A stretch of DNA of 62,468 bases from contig NZ_LWBL02000018.1 in the NCBI RefSeq assembly GCF_001644195.2, positions 1-62,468 on the forward strand, read 5' to 3'. Below are positions 1 to 8,382 of the stretch, piece after piece; the first letter of the stretch is position 1; each line of letters starts with the position of its first letter. Source of the DNA: Bacillus marinisedimentorum (GTDB lineage: Bacteria > Bacillota > Bacilli > Bacillales > Bacillaceae_O). A model generated the notes under the pieces. The model searched no databases. It was given only the letters and a program-made list of their open reading frames with translations, and was not told the origin of the DNA. The position numbers and the translations under genes are program-made.

Positions 1-70
1 GGCCTTTTCAGGAACGGATAGCTTGATTCGTTCCCTTTTTAGTCCTCCGAAGGCATTTTCGGAAACGTAT

Positions 71-160
71 AGGCGTTAGCGGGGATTCCTGCAGGAAAGC
101 GGTTTCTCTTCCGACGGGATCACCGCTTTGGGCGATAGCAGCTGGCGCCTGGAACTGGAC
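71..160 (+). repeat. Repeat family A, decayed copy A1
   Basis: Decayed copy of the dispersed hairpin repeat described at 52229-52480. It keeps the inner arms (AGCGGGGAT and ATCACCGCT) and the closing CTGGCGCCTGGAACTGGAC, but the left outer arm is eroded. The sequence before it (1-70) shows no gene. Confidence 0.65.
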
Positions 161-200
161 ACTAATCTTACTTGATTCACTTATACTTTCTTACCTTATA

Positions 201-330
201 AAGAAACGCGCCGTTGACGAGCCTTTAGGCGAAGACAGAGGCGTAGCTGCTCTTATTTATATTCTTAAAATTGGCCATTGCGTCGAAAAACTCCCTTGCT
301 GACGACGGATACTTTCCTATATGGTAAATA
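201..330 (+). repeat. Repeat family B, copy B1
   Basis: About 130 bp related to 36137-36252, 43022-43148, 56099-56193 and a fragment at 44640-44686. Shared landmarks are AGGCGAAGACAGAGG, ATTCTTAAAATTGGCCA, CTCCCTTGCTGAC and ACTTTCCTATATGG. Its right end runs directly into the A-tract and stem of the terminator at 330-344. Confidence 0.8.
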
Positions 331-345
331 AAAACGCTCTGAGTT
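330..345 (-). terminator. Left arm of an intrinsic terminator split by the IS element
   Basis: The A-tract and arm CGCTCTGAGT at 330-344 pair with ACTCGGAGCG at 2021-2030, which is followed by TTTTT (10 paired positions, one of them a wobble or mismatch). Removing the IS (346-2012) and one GTT copy restores a hairpin with a 6-nt loop. On the minus strand it is the likely terminator of the acetyltransferase gene at 2251-3450. Confidence 0.75.
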
Positions 346-410
346 TGATATGCTCCCCCTAAGGTAGACAGGTTAAAAATAAAACTTGTTTATCTTAGGG
401 GGAGCTTTTT

Positions 411-1088
411 ATGGGTAGAAAATCAATTACTCCAGAATATAAGCTTGAAGTACTAAAAATGTGGGAGGATGGCAAGTATTCCTTAGCTGCCATTGCAAAA
501 AAGTATAAGGTGTTTGAGTCCACTATTAAAGAATGGAAATATAAGTTTGATACGTATGGGACCGAAGGCCTTAAAGAAGCCTCTACCTGGAAACCATACA
601 CCCGTGAGTTAAAGCAGTCCGCCATAAACGATTACCTTTCCGGTCATTATTCATTGCGTGATGTTGCCAGGAAGTATGAAATATCAAACGAATCCGTCCT
701 CAGGAAATGGATTAACAAGTATAATAGTCATAGAGAATTGAAGGATACGAAAGGAAGGACAAGCTCTATGGCTAAAGGGAGAAAAACGGCTTGGGATGAA
801 CGTATTCATATTGTCCTTGACTGTTTGGGGAACGGAAAGGATTATCAAAAAACAGCAGAGGCCTATGAAGTCTCTTACCAGCAAGTGTATCAGTGGGTTA
901 AGAAGTATGAAGATGGTGGAGTTGAAGCGCTTAAAGATAAACGGGGACAGAAGAAAGAAGAAGCTGAATTAACCCCGGAAGAAAAAATCAAGCTTCAGAT
1001 GAAGAAGTTGGAAAGAGAAAATGAACGACTACGTGCGGAGAATCTATTCTTAAAAAAGTTAGAGGAACTCGAAAGGAGGCGAAAGTAA
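411..1088 (+). CDS. IS150-type transposase subunit OrfA
   Basis: 225-residue DNA-binding subunit of the IS. The sequence shows three successive helix-turn-helix-like blocks (about residues 5-50, 60-105 and 120-170; for example SLAAIAKKYKV, SLRDVARKYEI and YQKTAEAYEVSYQQVYQW). A leucine-heptad segment follows near the C terminus (KKLERENERLRAENLFLKK), typical of IS3-family OrfA dimerisation. The ribosome binding site is GGGGGAG about 8 nt before the ATG. Made alone, OrfA would be expected to bind the IS ends and restrain transposition; that role is family knowledge, not shown here. Confidence 0.93.
   Translation: MGRKSITPEYKLEVLKMWEDGKYSLAAIAKKYKVFESTIKEWKYKFDTYGTEGLKEASTWKPYTRELKQSAINDYLSGHYSLRDVARKYEISNESVLRKWINKYNSHRELKDTKGRTSSMAKGRKTAWDERIHIVLDCLGNGKDYQKTAEAYEVSYQQVYQWVKKYEDGGVEALKDKRGQKKEEAELTPEEKIKLQMKKLERENERLRAENLFLKKLEELERRRK
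1052..1058 (+). other. Programmed -1 ribosomal frameshift site A_AAA_AAG
   Basis: The heptamer A AAA AAG lies in the OrfA zero frame (codons TTA AAA AAG) about 30 nt before the OrfA stop. Slipping back one base enters the OrfB frame, which is open from 1025 to 1966 and has no ATG before 1262. This is the classical signal for OrfAB fusion synthesis in IS150-like elements. Confidence 0.85.
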
Positions 1089-1966
1089 GCCACATCCCTT
1101 ATAAAGACAAGTACATCGCAATCCAGGAGCTTAATGCGGATGAAGATATAAGTATTGTTTTACTATGTGATATCGCTGGGATTACACGAGGTGCTTACTA
1201 TAAGTGGTTAAACCGTATACCTTCTGCACGTGACCTTCAGAATGAGGAAATCATAAGAGAGATGAAGGCTCTCCATGAGGAATTGGAAGGTATCTATGGC
1301 TATCGTCGAATGATGATGCATATCAATCGAAAGCTCGGACAGAGCTTCAACCACAAACGCTATTATAGGCTGATGAGGGTGGTCGGTTTACAGTCGGTCA
1401 TACGTCGAAAGAAGAAACGTTATAAGCCTTTCAACCCCGAACATGTCGCCGAGAATGTATTAAACCGTGAATTCAAGGCTGAAAATCCAAATGAAAAATG
1501 GGTAACAGATGTCACGGAATTCAAATATGGTTCCACAAAGAAAGCTTACCTAAGCGCTATTTTGGATCTGTATGACGGCTCAATTGTCAGCTATGTCCTA
1601 GGACATTCCAATAACAATCTCCTTGTGTTCAAGACGCTTGACCTGGCAACAGAGCAACTGGGCAGGAGCCGGCTCCTACTACACAGTGATCGTGGATTCC
1701 AGTATACCTCTCATGGCTTTAAGCGAAGGATTGATGAAGCCGGGATTACTCAGAGCATGTCACGGGTAGGCAGATGCATTGATAACGGGCCCATGGAATC
1801 CTTTTGGGGAACACTTAAAAGCGAGAAATATTATTTACATAAGTATGAAACGTTTGAAGAGCTCTCTCAAGCGATAGAGCAGTATATTCATTTCTATAAT
1901 CATGATCGGTACCAAAAACGACTAAACGGCCTTAGCCCTATTGAATATAGAGCCAAAGCCGCTTAG
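1058..1966 (+). CDS. IS150-type transposase catalytic domain OrfB (made as an OrfAB fusion)
   Basis: Integrase-fold DDE domain, read after the -1 slip at 1052-1058. After an N-terminal segment (HIPYKDKYIAIQELN..., then GAYYKW and GIYGYRRM) come the catalytic motifs: D in WVTDVTEF, D in LLHSDRGFQYTS, and E in PMESFWGTLKSE, followed by the usual tail YNHDRYQKRLNGLSPIEY. A separate OrfB starting at ATG 1262 would lack the N-terminal part, so translation as OrfAB is more likely. No disabling mutation is visible. Confidence 0.92.
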   Translation, partial: VRGTRKEAKVSHIPYKDKYIAIQELNADEDISIVLLCDIAGITRGAYYKWLNRIPSARDLQNEEIIREMKALHEELEGIYGYRRMMMHINRKLGQSFNHKRYYRLMRVVGLQSVIRRKKKRYKPFNPEHVAENVLNREFKAENPNEKWVTDVTEFKYGSTKKAYLSAILDLYDGSIVSYVLGHSNNNLLVFKTLDLATEQLGRSRLLLHSDRGFQYTSHGFKRRIDEAGITQSMSRVGRCIDNGPMESFWGTLKSEKYYLHKYETFEELSQAIEQYIHFYNHDRYQKRLNGLSPIEYRAKAA

Positions 1967-2012
1967 ACTACTTTTTATTATTTCCACTGTCTACTTGACA
2001 GGGGGCAGTTCA

Positions 2013-2035
2013 GTTCATACACTCGGAGCGTTTTT
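2013..2035 (-). terminator. Right arm of the IS-split terminator
   Basis: GTT (2013-2015) is the right target duplication. ACTCGGAGCG at 2021-2030 followed by TTTTT is the other arm of the hairpin at 330-344. The sequence from here to 2250 shows no gene. Confidence 0.7.
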
Positions 2036-2250
2036 CTATACTTATTATCATGCATTTCTCCTTGCCGGTTCTGTTGGTATAACTAATGTTGTTTTCGTTC
2101 GATTTGAAAATTTGCACTTCAAAACTGAACCCTTTAATGAGAAATCTGGAGGTTTATTTTTGTTTTTTTCCTTGTGATAACAAAAATCCCTTACTGACAG
2201 CTAGTGAATCATAAAAATGAGCGCTTTTTCTCCAGGACGGAATGCTCCCG

Positions 2251-3450
2251 CTAAAAAAAATCATTGAAAAACGGCGTGTATTCCGGCAGCATCTCTGCCA
2301 GCATCTCCACATCCTTTTTCGGTCCAATTACCTTCCCAGTTTCATATAAGAAAGAAGGTTCCTGATATCCAAACAATACTGCGGCCAGTGTCTGGATATC
2401 AAGTGACAGCCCCCGTTTAGGCAGATGAGTGCATGAACTGCCTGTACTGTTGTTTTTATGGGTCGTCACAGAAAAGCTGCCGTTATCATAGCAAATCTGG
2501 AAGGTGGCGTCGTTCCAGTCGGCAAACCCATCGGTCACATGCAAGAACAGGTTCCCTTTTCCGGGTGGAATTCGGAAAGAATACTCTTCCAGCGTTTTTC
2601 CCGCGTCCACAATCCGGGCCATAAAATAGGGTTTCGTTTCAATCAACATCCGCGGATTTTCGAAAAGAAATGAAAACTCCTGGGCATCAGGCAGCGGAAC
2701 CTCCACTGACTCTGCCATCGAATCATGCTGCCTGATAAACGTAAGCAGACCAAGCAAGCTCTCGATGTCAAGATGGACCATTTCATGGATGATCATTTTC
2801 TCATCCTTTGTATAATATAGTATGTAACCGCCCGGCGTCCCATCAGCCCGGTAATAGACGGCGGCCTGATCGTTGTTTTTTGTAAAGACACGGGTGTTCC
2901 ACCATGTATCGGTTCTGACAAGCATTCCATTGTATTTGCTTGCGTACTGGCTATATATCTCATTCAACAAGCCAATTTTCCTGCCCGTCCTTTCAATCCG
3001 GCCATCCATCTTTTTAAATTGGCTGAACCTGTCCATGGCAATTTTATATTTTTTATACTGGACAAATGTTTCCCATCCATAACGTCTGTAAAATTCAAAT
3101 TTGAACGGGTGCAGCATGGATATTGCATAACCAGTCTCTTTCAACCGTTTCAGGCTGTTTTTCAGCAGGCTCTCGACATGGCCGCTGCGCCTGTATTCCG
3201 GCCATGTTGCCACAGCAGAAACTCCGCCCATCTTCCACCGTTTTCCGGCAAGGTATATTTCAAGGTCCAAAATATGCAGCTTAGAAGCCAGTTTTCCGTC
3301 TGCTAGCGAACCCCATACCTCTTCATATGATAGCCGTTCAAGTCGTTTTTCTTTTTCATCATCTGTAAGTGTATATTGAAATGCAAACTGTGATAAGGCC
3401 AGCACTTCATCCATCTCGTCACGTTCAATCTTCCTAATCTTCTCTTCCAA
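2251..3450 (-). CDS. Eis-type GNAT N-acetyltransferase with SCP2-like C-terminal domain
   Basis: 399 residues with Eis-family architecture: an N-terminal acetyl-CoA-binding GNAT domain (about 1-150, with VATWPEYRRSGHVESLL as the pyrophosphate-loop region and LHPFKFEFYRRYGWE), a second GNAT-like half, and a C-terminal sterol-carrier-like domain from about residue 290. Family members acetylate amines such as aminoglycosides or lysine side chains, but the substrate here is unknown. The start is TTG behind GGGAGGGGGATTACA. It is monocistronic, and its terminator is interrupted by the IS. Confidence 0.85.
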   Translation of the reverse strand: MEEKIRKIERDEMDEVLALSQFAFQYTLTDDEKEKRLERLSYEEVWGSLADGKLASKLHILDLEIYLAGKRWKMGGVSAVATWPEYRRSGHVESLLKNSLKRLKETGYAISMLHPFKFEFYRRYGWETFVQYKKYKIAMDRFSQFKKMDGRIERTGRKIGLLNEIYSQYASKYNGMLVRTDTWWNTRVFTKNNDQAAVYYRADGTPGGYILYYTKDEKMIIHEMVHLDIESLLGLLTFIRQHDSMAESVEVPLPDAQEFSFLFENPRMLIETKPYFMARIVDAGKTLEEYSFRIPPGKGNLFLHVTDGFADWNDATFQICYDNGSFSVTTHKNNSTGSSCTHLPKRGLSLDIQTLAAVLFGYQEPSFLYETGKVIGPKKDVEMLAEMLPEYTPFFNDFF

Positions 3451-3589
3451 TGTAATCCCCCTCCCGCTTCATAATCTATTCAACGGAAAACACGGCAATT
3501 CCTTCATGTCCTCTTTCCGATGCATCGCGGTTATACACCCGTTTTTATTTAGGACGCACCCTGGTCCGGACAGGGCGTAAATTCACGGA

Positions 3590-3690
3590 CAATTCCTCTT
3601 CACCGCTTGCTCCGCTGAAAAGAAGAATCCATGGATGCTTCCAAAGGGAAACAAGAACGGGTGTCGCACGTGTGCAGCGGGTAACAACAG
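3590..3690. repeat. Possible degenerate repeat family C copy (C1)
   Basis: The stretch AAGGGAAACAAGAACGGGTGT resembles the inner part of family C (AGGGAAGCAAGAACGGATGC at 22861-22880) but lacks clear ends. A 65-codon frame overlaps it on the minus strand and was not accepted as a gene. Confidence 0.35.
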
Positions 3691-3714
3691 CCAGAATTAA
3701 CAGAGCCTTGCGGT

Positions 3715-3746
3715 AAAAAAGGCATTGCGGCTTATGCCGCAATGCC
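3715..3746 (-). terminator. Terminator of the ctaG/ctaM end of the cta cluster
   Basis: An 11-bp perfect stem GGCATTGCGGC / GCCGCAATGCC with a TTAT loop, followed on the minus strand by TTTTTT. It lies 6 nt beyond the stop of the DUF420 gene. Confidence 0.9.
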
Positions 3747-3751
3747 TCAGA

Positions 3752-4207
3752 TCAGCCTAGAATTGCTTTGATCATGCTCGTCGTCGCTCCGCCTTCATAA
3801 ATAATATACAGAAGGAGGTATACAGCTACACCGGTGATCGCCGTAAAGAACCAGATGATGCTTGTCCACGGCCCTATTTTCCGGTGCCTGCCAAGGTTAT
3901 TTTTATAGCCGCTGTATAGTGACACGAGGCCGAATACTCCGCCGGTAGTGGCCAGCACAATATGGAAAATCAAAAATGCCGTATAATACTTCTTGATGCT
4001 GTCAGGTCCTCCGAACTCCGTATTTCCGACAAAGACGGTCCTCGAAACATATATGATGAAGAACAGCAAAGCAAAGACACCGGCTGCCGTCATCACTTTC
4101 TTATGCGCTTCCACACGGCGGCGGGAAATCAAATACCAGCCGATGGCGATCAGCACCGCACTGATTACGATAAAAGATGTGCTTATGGTCGGCAAAATTA
4201 TCCCCAT
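3752..4207 (-). CDS. DUF420 membrane protein, CtaM/YozB-like oxidase assembly factor
   Basis: 151 residues with four predicted membrane segments (about 8-25, 40-58, 75-97 and 115-137) and conserved histidines (AHKKVM, FHIVLA, RHRKIGPW). This matches the DUF420 family, whose Staphylococcus aureus member CtaM is needed for aa3-type heme-copper oxidase activity. It is the last gene on the cta side, 73 nt after ctaG, which supports a role in maturing the caa3 oxidase. An exact biochemical role is not established. Confidence 0.8.
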   Translation of the reverse strand: MGIILPTISTSFIVISAVLIAIGWYLISRRRVEAHKKVMTAAGVFALLFFIIYVSRTVFVGNTEFGGPDSIKKYYTAFLIFHIVLATTGGVFGLVSLYSGYKNNLGRHRKIGPWTSIIWFFTAITGVAVYLLLYIIYEGGATTSMIKAILG

Positions 4208-4279
4208 ACTCCTACCCCATTTCTGCTGCTGCTAGAGTTAAAGTGAAAAATACTGCTGCCTTAGGCAGGATTGCCGGGC

Positions 4280-5179
4280 TTACAGCACCGGCTTCATGTT
4301 ATTGATCTCTTCCTGTTCCTCTTTACGTTCACGGCGTGACCAGGCGAAGAATGTATACCCGATTGCCATTCCGTAAATGATTTCCTGCATGAATTTCATC
4401 ACAATACCGCCGAGCTGCTGATCCTCCATAATCGGGAATATCGAAAACAGTTCCGGTCCGCTGATAGATAGTCCGGAAAGCGTACCGGCCGGCACGCACA
4501 ACTTCAGCGATTCGGTAAACAGGGCCGGATCGGTGAAGGTCGCAAATAGCGGGGTTTCCGCAAAAATGAGGAGTGCACATGCCGGGGTAATAAGGACTCC
4601 ATTCGCGAACATATATGCAATTTTTTTGAGCTCGCTCAATCGTTGCCATTCCGGCAATGGATCTACGATAAGCCACCACATGGCCAGTGCGAATATGAAC
4701 AGCACTGTTGTATATATACCGTGGACCCACATATCAGTCTTCACTCTGTCAAACACTTGCGGTAAATGATATAAAGAGAAAAATCCGTTGAATAACAGTA
4801 TGGCCAGCAGCGGATTTGTCAAAAACCATACTGATTTCTTAAGCGGTCTAAAATTGAACATCCATTTGATAAACCATGCAGGCGTACCAAGCAGCAAAAG
4901 CGGCGGAATCGCCAGATAAAGAAGAGCCATCTGGGTCATATGCATGCTGAACATGAGATGCCCCATCAAATCCATCGGTGAACCCTTCACGATGTATAAA
5001 AGAGCAACACCTGATAAAAAATAAATTTTCTTTTTTACGGGAACCGGTTCCGATCCCTTAAATTTATGCAGCCACGGACCTGTTATAAGCAAGTAACCGG
5101 CAGCAAGCAAGACCATTGCGAAAAAGTAATACGGACTCCAAAGTGCACGGAAACCGAACAAATCAAGTGCTAATCCCAT
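4280..5179 (-). CDS. Cytochrome c oxidase assembly factor CtaG
   Basis: 299 residues with about seven membrane segments and the Caa3_CtaG family pattern: conserved HLMFSMHMTQMALLYLAIPP, FNGFFSLYHLPQVFD, HGIYTTVLFIFALAMWW and EQEEINN at the tail. In B. subtilis CtaG is needed for caa3 oxidase maturation, probably CuB insertion (family knowledge). The ribosome site is AGAGGTGAG before the ATG. Unlike the tightly packed ctaC-F genes it is separated from ctaF by 348 bp holding a hairpin with a T-run, so it may have its own promoter. Confidence 0.93.
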   Translation of the reverse strand: MGLALDLFGFRALWSPYYFFAMVLLAAGYLLITGPWLHKFKGSEPVPVKKKIYFLSGVALLYIVKGSPMDLMGHLMFSMHMTQMALLYLAIPPLLLLGTPAWFIKWMFNFRPLKKSVWFLTNPLLAILLFNGFFSLYHLPQVFDRVKTDMWVHGIYTTVLFIFALAMWWLIVDPLPEWQRLSELKKIAYMFANGVLITPACALLIFAETPLFATFTDPALFTESLKLCVPAGTLSGLSISGPELFSIFPIMEDQQLGGIVMKFMQEIIYGMAIGYTFFAWSRRERKEEQEEINNMKPVL

Positions 5180-5527
5180 TTTAGCTCACCTCTTGCAGTA
5201 AAATCATTATATAAATATATAAACCTCGGGAACCATTAGAACGTTCTGATGTCTTAATCTCAAATCCAAAATGGCTCAAGATATACCAATGACTACTTTC
5301 ATATACCACTTTATCATGGTCAGCATCTTGAAATCCAAAAAAACGGCTTCCATATGACTTTGGCCAAATACTATTCAGATATTAGTCTTGATGAAAAAAG
5401 CCGGTGTTTTTAAAAAACGGCCCTCAGCTATACTGATTGCATAACCGGGGCCGATTTTACCAGTCATTAAAAACATACTGACTTCAGCATACCATATCCA
5501 CATTCAAATGCATGGTTCCGTCTACTG
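5180..5527 (-). promoter_or_regulatory. ctaF-ctaG gap: terminator-like hairpin and candidate ctaG promoter
   Basis: On the minus strand GGCCG...CCGGC followed by TTTTTT (5394-5423) can end or attenuate ctaF transcription. Just before ctaG an AT-rich TATATAATG (around 5206-5214) is a candidate -10, but no good -35 was seen. No gene was found in the 348 bp. Confidence 0.45.
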
Positions 5528-5869
5528 TCACCACCAGACAATAAGCATCAAAGCGGCAACTGTCACAACACCCATGAAAATGCCTGAAAAAATAAACAAT
5601 GCAGGGGCCTCATGGCCTTTATGGTTCATATGCATGAAGTAATAAAGCTGAAAGATGACCTGGACAGCCGCCAGCAGCAGGATGAAAGGCACGGCGAAAG
5701 TTGCCGAAAACGTTTCATAACCGACGACCAGAAATGCGATGATCGTAAAAAAGATCATCATTGAGAAAGTGACAAGCTGATATTTCATTTCCTGCTTCCG
5801 CTTCTGTTTTTTATAGGCAGCCATTTGGCCGCCGCCTTCCTGTGCAGTTGAATTGCTGTTTGACGCCAT
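5528..5869 (-). CDS. Cytochrome c oxidase subunit IV, CtaF
   Basis: 113 residues: a charged N terminus (KKQKRKQEMKYQ) followed by three membrane segments (about 33-52, 58-78 and 88-110), with FQLYYFMHMNHKG in the second loop, typical of the bacterial subunit IV (COX4 prokaryotic) family. It is the small accessory subunit of the caa3 oxidase. It starts 3 nt after the ctaE stop with AGGTGGGA as ribosome site, so it is translationally coupled within ctaCDEF. Confidence 0.93.
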   Translation of the reverse strand: MASNSNSTAQEGGGQMAAYKKQKRKQEMKYQLVTFSMMIFFTIIAFLVVGYETFSATFAVPFILLLAAVQVIFQLYYFMHMNHKGHEAPALFIFSGIFMGVVTVAALMLIVWW

Positions 5870-5872
5870 GTT

Positions 5873-6493
5873 TTATCCCACCTTTCCCATCAAATAGACG
5901 ACTGTGAAGATGAATACCCATACAACGTCGATAAAGTGCCAGTACAGACTTGCAACGTAAAACTTAGGGGCATTGTAGAGCGACAGTCCCCGTTTTGCGT
6001 TTCTTACCATCAACGTCACAATCCACAGGACACCGAAAAGGACGTGGGCGCCGTGAAATCCGACGAGCGTGTAAAACGCTGAACCGAACGCACTGCCTGT
6101 GTACGTATGGCCTTCATGGACGTACTCGACAAACTCGAAGATTTCCAATCCGAGGAATGTGAAACCTAATAGAACAGTAATGCCGAGCCAAAGCTGCATT
6201 TTTTTAAAGTCGAAATTTTTCATGTGATACATTGCATATACACTTGTCAAGCTGCTTGTAAGCAGGATCATCGTCATTAAAAACGTCATCGGCAATTTAA
6301 AGAGCTCTTCAGCCGGAGGTCCTGACATATGCTGGCCTTTTAGAGCAAGATATGTTCCGAAAAGGGAAGCGAAGAGAACCGTCTCTCCGCCGAGGAAGAA
6401 CCAGAATCCTAAAAACTTATTTTTGCCTTCAAGGGTGGCACGCTCGGGTTCTTCCGGAAAATTTTGAGCATTTAATGTCTCTTCTGTTTGCAT
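5873..6493 (-). CDS. Cytochrome c oxidase subunit III, CtaE
   Basis: 206 residues with five membrane segments. Family III motifs are visible: FFLGGETVLFASLFGTYLAL, VGFHGAHVLFGVLWI and YWHFIDVVWVFIFTVVYL. It is a structural subunit that binds the catalytic subunit I in the membrane. The ATG overlaps the ctaD stop by one base (TAATG), showing tight translational coupling. Confidence 0.95.
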   Translation of the reverse strand: MQTEETLNAQNFPEEPERATLEGKNKFLGFWFFLGGETVLFASLFGTYLALKGQHMSGPPAEELFKLPMTFLMTMILLTSSLTSVYAMYHMKNFDFKKMQLWLGITVLLGFTFLGLEIFEFVEYVHEGHTYTGSAFGSAFYTLVGFHGAHVLFGVLWIVTLMVRNAKRGLSLYNAPKFYVASLYWHFIDVVWVFIFTVVYLMGKVG

Positions 6494-8358
6494 TACACCC
6501 TCGCCCCCTTATCCGCTTTTTCAAGATCTTCTTTATGAATATGATATCCGTGATCATCCTTGATGGACCGGATAAACATCGATCCGAAGGTAATCAGCAA
6601 GCCGGCTACAGCTACAAACAGCCAGGCCGAATTTTCGGTTCTGTACATGAATCCAAAGGAAGCGACGAACAGACCAAGAGATATCATAAATGGCAGGAAT
6701 GATCCGTTAGGCATATGGATATCATCAACCGGTTCTGCCGGAGAAATGCCTTCCTTGCCATCCATTTTTTCTATCCACAGAGCATCCAAACCGCGAACAA
6801 GCGGAGTCTGCTTGAAATTGTATTCAGGAGGTGGTGAAGAAATCGACCATTCGAGCGTCCTGGCATCCCATGGGTCATTTCCTGCAACTTCTCCTTTAAG
6901 TGCTGTTTTCACAACGTTGTAAAGGAACAGAATCCCGCCAATTGCCATCAGGAATGCACCGATCGAACTTACAAAGTTCCCGGTTTCAAGCCCCTGTCCC
7001 GGAAGGAACTTCCAGATACGGCGCGGCATACCCATCAAGCCAAGGAAGTGCTGAATAAAGAATGTCAAATGGAATCCTATAAAGAAAACCCAGAATGTCC
7101 ACTTACCGATTGTTTCATCAAGCATCTTACCGAACATTTTCGGCCACCAGTATGTCAGCCCGGCAAAAATGCCGAATACGACGCCGCCTACGATGACATA
7201 GTGGAAGTGAGCGACAACAAAGTAACTGTCATGGTACTGGTAATCAGCTGCTGCTGCCGCCAGCATGACACCTGTCATACCGCCGATTGTGAAAGTCGGG
7301 ATGAAAGCGAGAGACCAGAGCATTGGTGTCGTAATCCGGATAACCCCGCCCCACATTGTGAAGAGCCAGTTGAAAATTTTGATTCCGGTCGGTACCGCAA
7401 TCGCCATGGTTGCCACAGCGAACAGCGCATTGGCAACCGGGCCCATGCCGACTGTGAACATGTGGTGAGCCCACACCATGAAGCCCAGAAAACCGATCAG
7501 GACAGTGGCGAAGACCATTGCTGAGTAACCGAATAGACGTTTTTTCGAAAAAGTCGGGATAATTTCAGAGAACACGCCGAACGCCGGCAAGACGAGAATA
7601 TAGACTTCCGGGTGTCCAAAAATCCAGAATAAATGCTCCCAGATCATATGGTTACCGCCAGCGGCAACATTGAAGAAGTTGGCACCGAACATACGGTCAA
7701 ACATAAGCAGGAACAGTCCGACTGTCAAAGCCGGAAAGGCAAACAAAATAAGAGCGGATGTTACAAACGTTGTCCAGGTGAACAGCGGCATGCGCATATA
7801 TGTCATGCCAGGAGCACGCATATTGATGATTGTCACAAGGAAGTTGATCCCTGCAATCAAAGTACCTGCACCTGAAATTTGCAGGCCAAGCACATAAAAA
7901 TCAATGCCATGTCCGGCGGACTGGTTTGAAAGTGGAGCATACGCTGTCCATCCGGCATCAGGTGCACCGCCGAGGAACCAGCTGAGATTCAGCAGTACGC
8001 CGCCGAATACGAACAGCCATAGGCCCAAAGAATTCAAAAACGGAAACGCTACGTCACGCGCACCGATCTGAAGCGGCACAACGGCATTCATCAATGCGAA
8101 AATGAGCGGCATCGCCGCAAGGAAAATCATCGTCGTACCGTGCATAGTCAAAATTTCATTGTAAAGTCCGGCACTGATAAAGTCACTGTCCGGCACAATC
8201 AGTTGAATACGGATAAAAAGGGCTTCAAGTCCGCCGAGCAGGAAAAAGAATCCTCCCCAGATCAAGTACATGACCGCAATTTTTTTATGGTCCACCGTTG
8301 TCAGGTAGTCCCACAGCACGGCGCCGAAGCCTTTTTTCTGAGCTGTTGCTGTACTCAC
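6493..8358 (-). CDS. Cytochrome c oxidase subunit I, CtaD (heme-copper oxygen reductase)
   Basis: 621 residues, the oxygen-reducing, proton-pumping subunit. Visible signatures are HGTTMIFLAAMP (heme a ligand region), GHPEVYILVLPAFG (CuB histidine with the cross-linked tyrosine), VWAHHMFTVGM (CuB histidine pair) and HDSYFVVAHFHYVIVGG (heme a3 and a ligands). About 14 membrane segments are expected. The start is GTG behind GGGAGGTAAAAAC. It lies between ctaC and ctaE, as in the B. subtilis caa3 operon. All key residues are present. Confidence 0.97.
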   Translation of the reverse strand: MSTATAQKKGFGAVLWDYLTTVDHKKIAVMYLIWGGFFFLLGGLEALFIRIQLIVPDSDFISAGLYNEILTMHGTTMIFLAAMPLIFALMNAVVPLQIGARDVAFPFLNSLGLWLFVFGGVLLNLSWFLGGAPDAGWTAYAPLSNQSAGHGIDFYVLGLQISGAGTLIAGINFLVTIINMRAPGMTYMRMPLFTWTTFVTSALILFAFPALTVGLFLLMFDRMFGANFFNVAAGGNHMIWEHLFWIFGHPEVYILVLPAFGVFSEIIPTFSKKRLFGYSAMVFATVLIGFLGFMVWAHHMFTVGMGPVANALFAVATMAIAVPTGIKIFNWLFTMWGGVIRITTPMLWSLAFIPTFTIGGMTGVMLAAAAADYQYHDSYFVVAHFHYVIVGGVVFGIFAGLTYWWPKMFGKMLDETIGKWTFWVFFIGFHLTFFIQHFLGLMGMPRRIWKFLPGQGLETGNFVSSIGAFLMAIGGILFLYNVVKTALKGEVAGNDPWDARTLEWSISSPPPEYNFKQTPLVRGLDALWIEKMDGKEGISPAEPVDDIHMPNGSFLPFMISLGLFVASFGFMYRTENSAWLFVAVAGLLITFGSMFIRSIKDDHGYHIHKEDLEKADKGARV

Positions 8359-8382
8359 GTTTTTACCTCCCTGTCTTAATTA

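Larger units (their letters stand above)
346..2012 (+). mobile_element. IS3-family, IS150-group insertion sequence (1667 bp)
   Basis: The ends are imperfect inverted repeats: left TGATATGCTCCCC..., right (reverse complement) TGAACTGCCCCC..., both reaching an identical GTAGACAG block about 18 bp inside. The element is flanked by the 3-bp direct repeat GTT (343-345 and 2013-2015), the size expected for this group. It encodes OrfA and OrfB in the 0 and -1 frames with an A_AAA_AAG slip site. Reading frames, DDE residues and both ends are intact, so it could be active. It sits inside a terminator loop. Confidence 0.93.

Noticed and set aside
1941-2177. 78-codon frame crossing the right end of the IS
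   Set aside because: It starts inside OrfB, runs through the inverted repeat and flanking DNA, and looks like a chance frame.
3545-3742. 65-codon minus-strand frame before the ctaM terminator
   Set aside because: It overlaps repeat-like sequence and the terminator, has no ribosome site and no family likeness.
7048-7524. 158-codon plus-strand frame inside ctaD
   Set aside because: Antisense shadow of a conserved catalytic region; composition follows ctaD codon positions.
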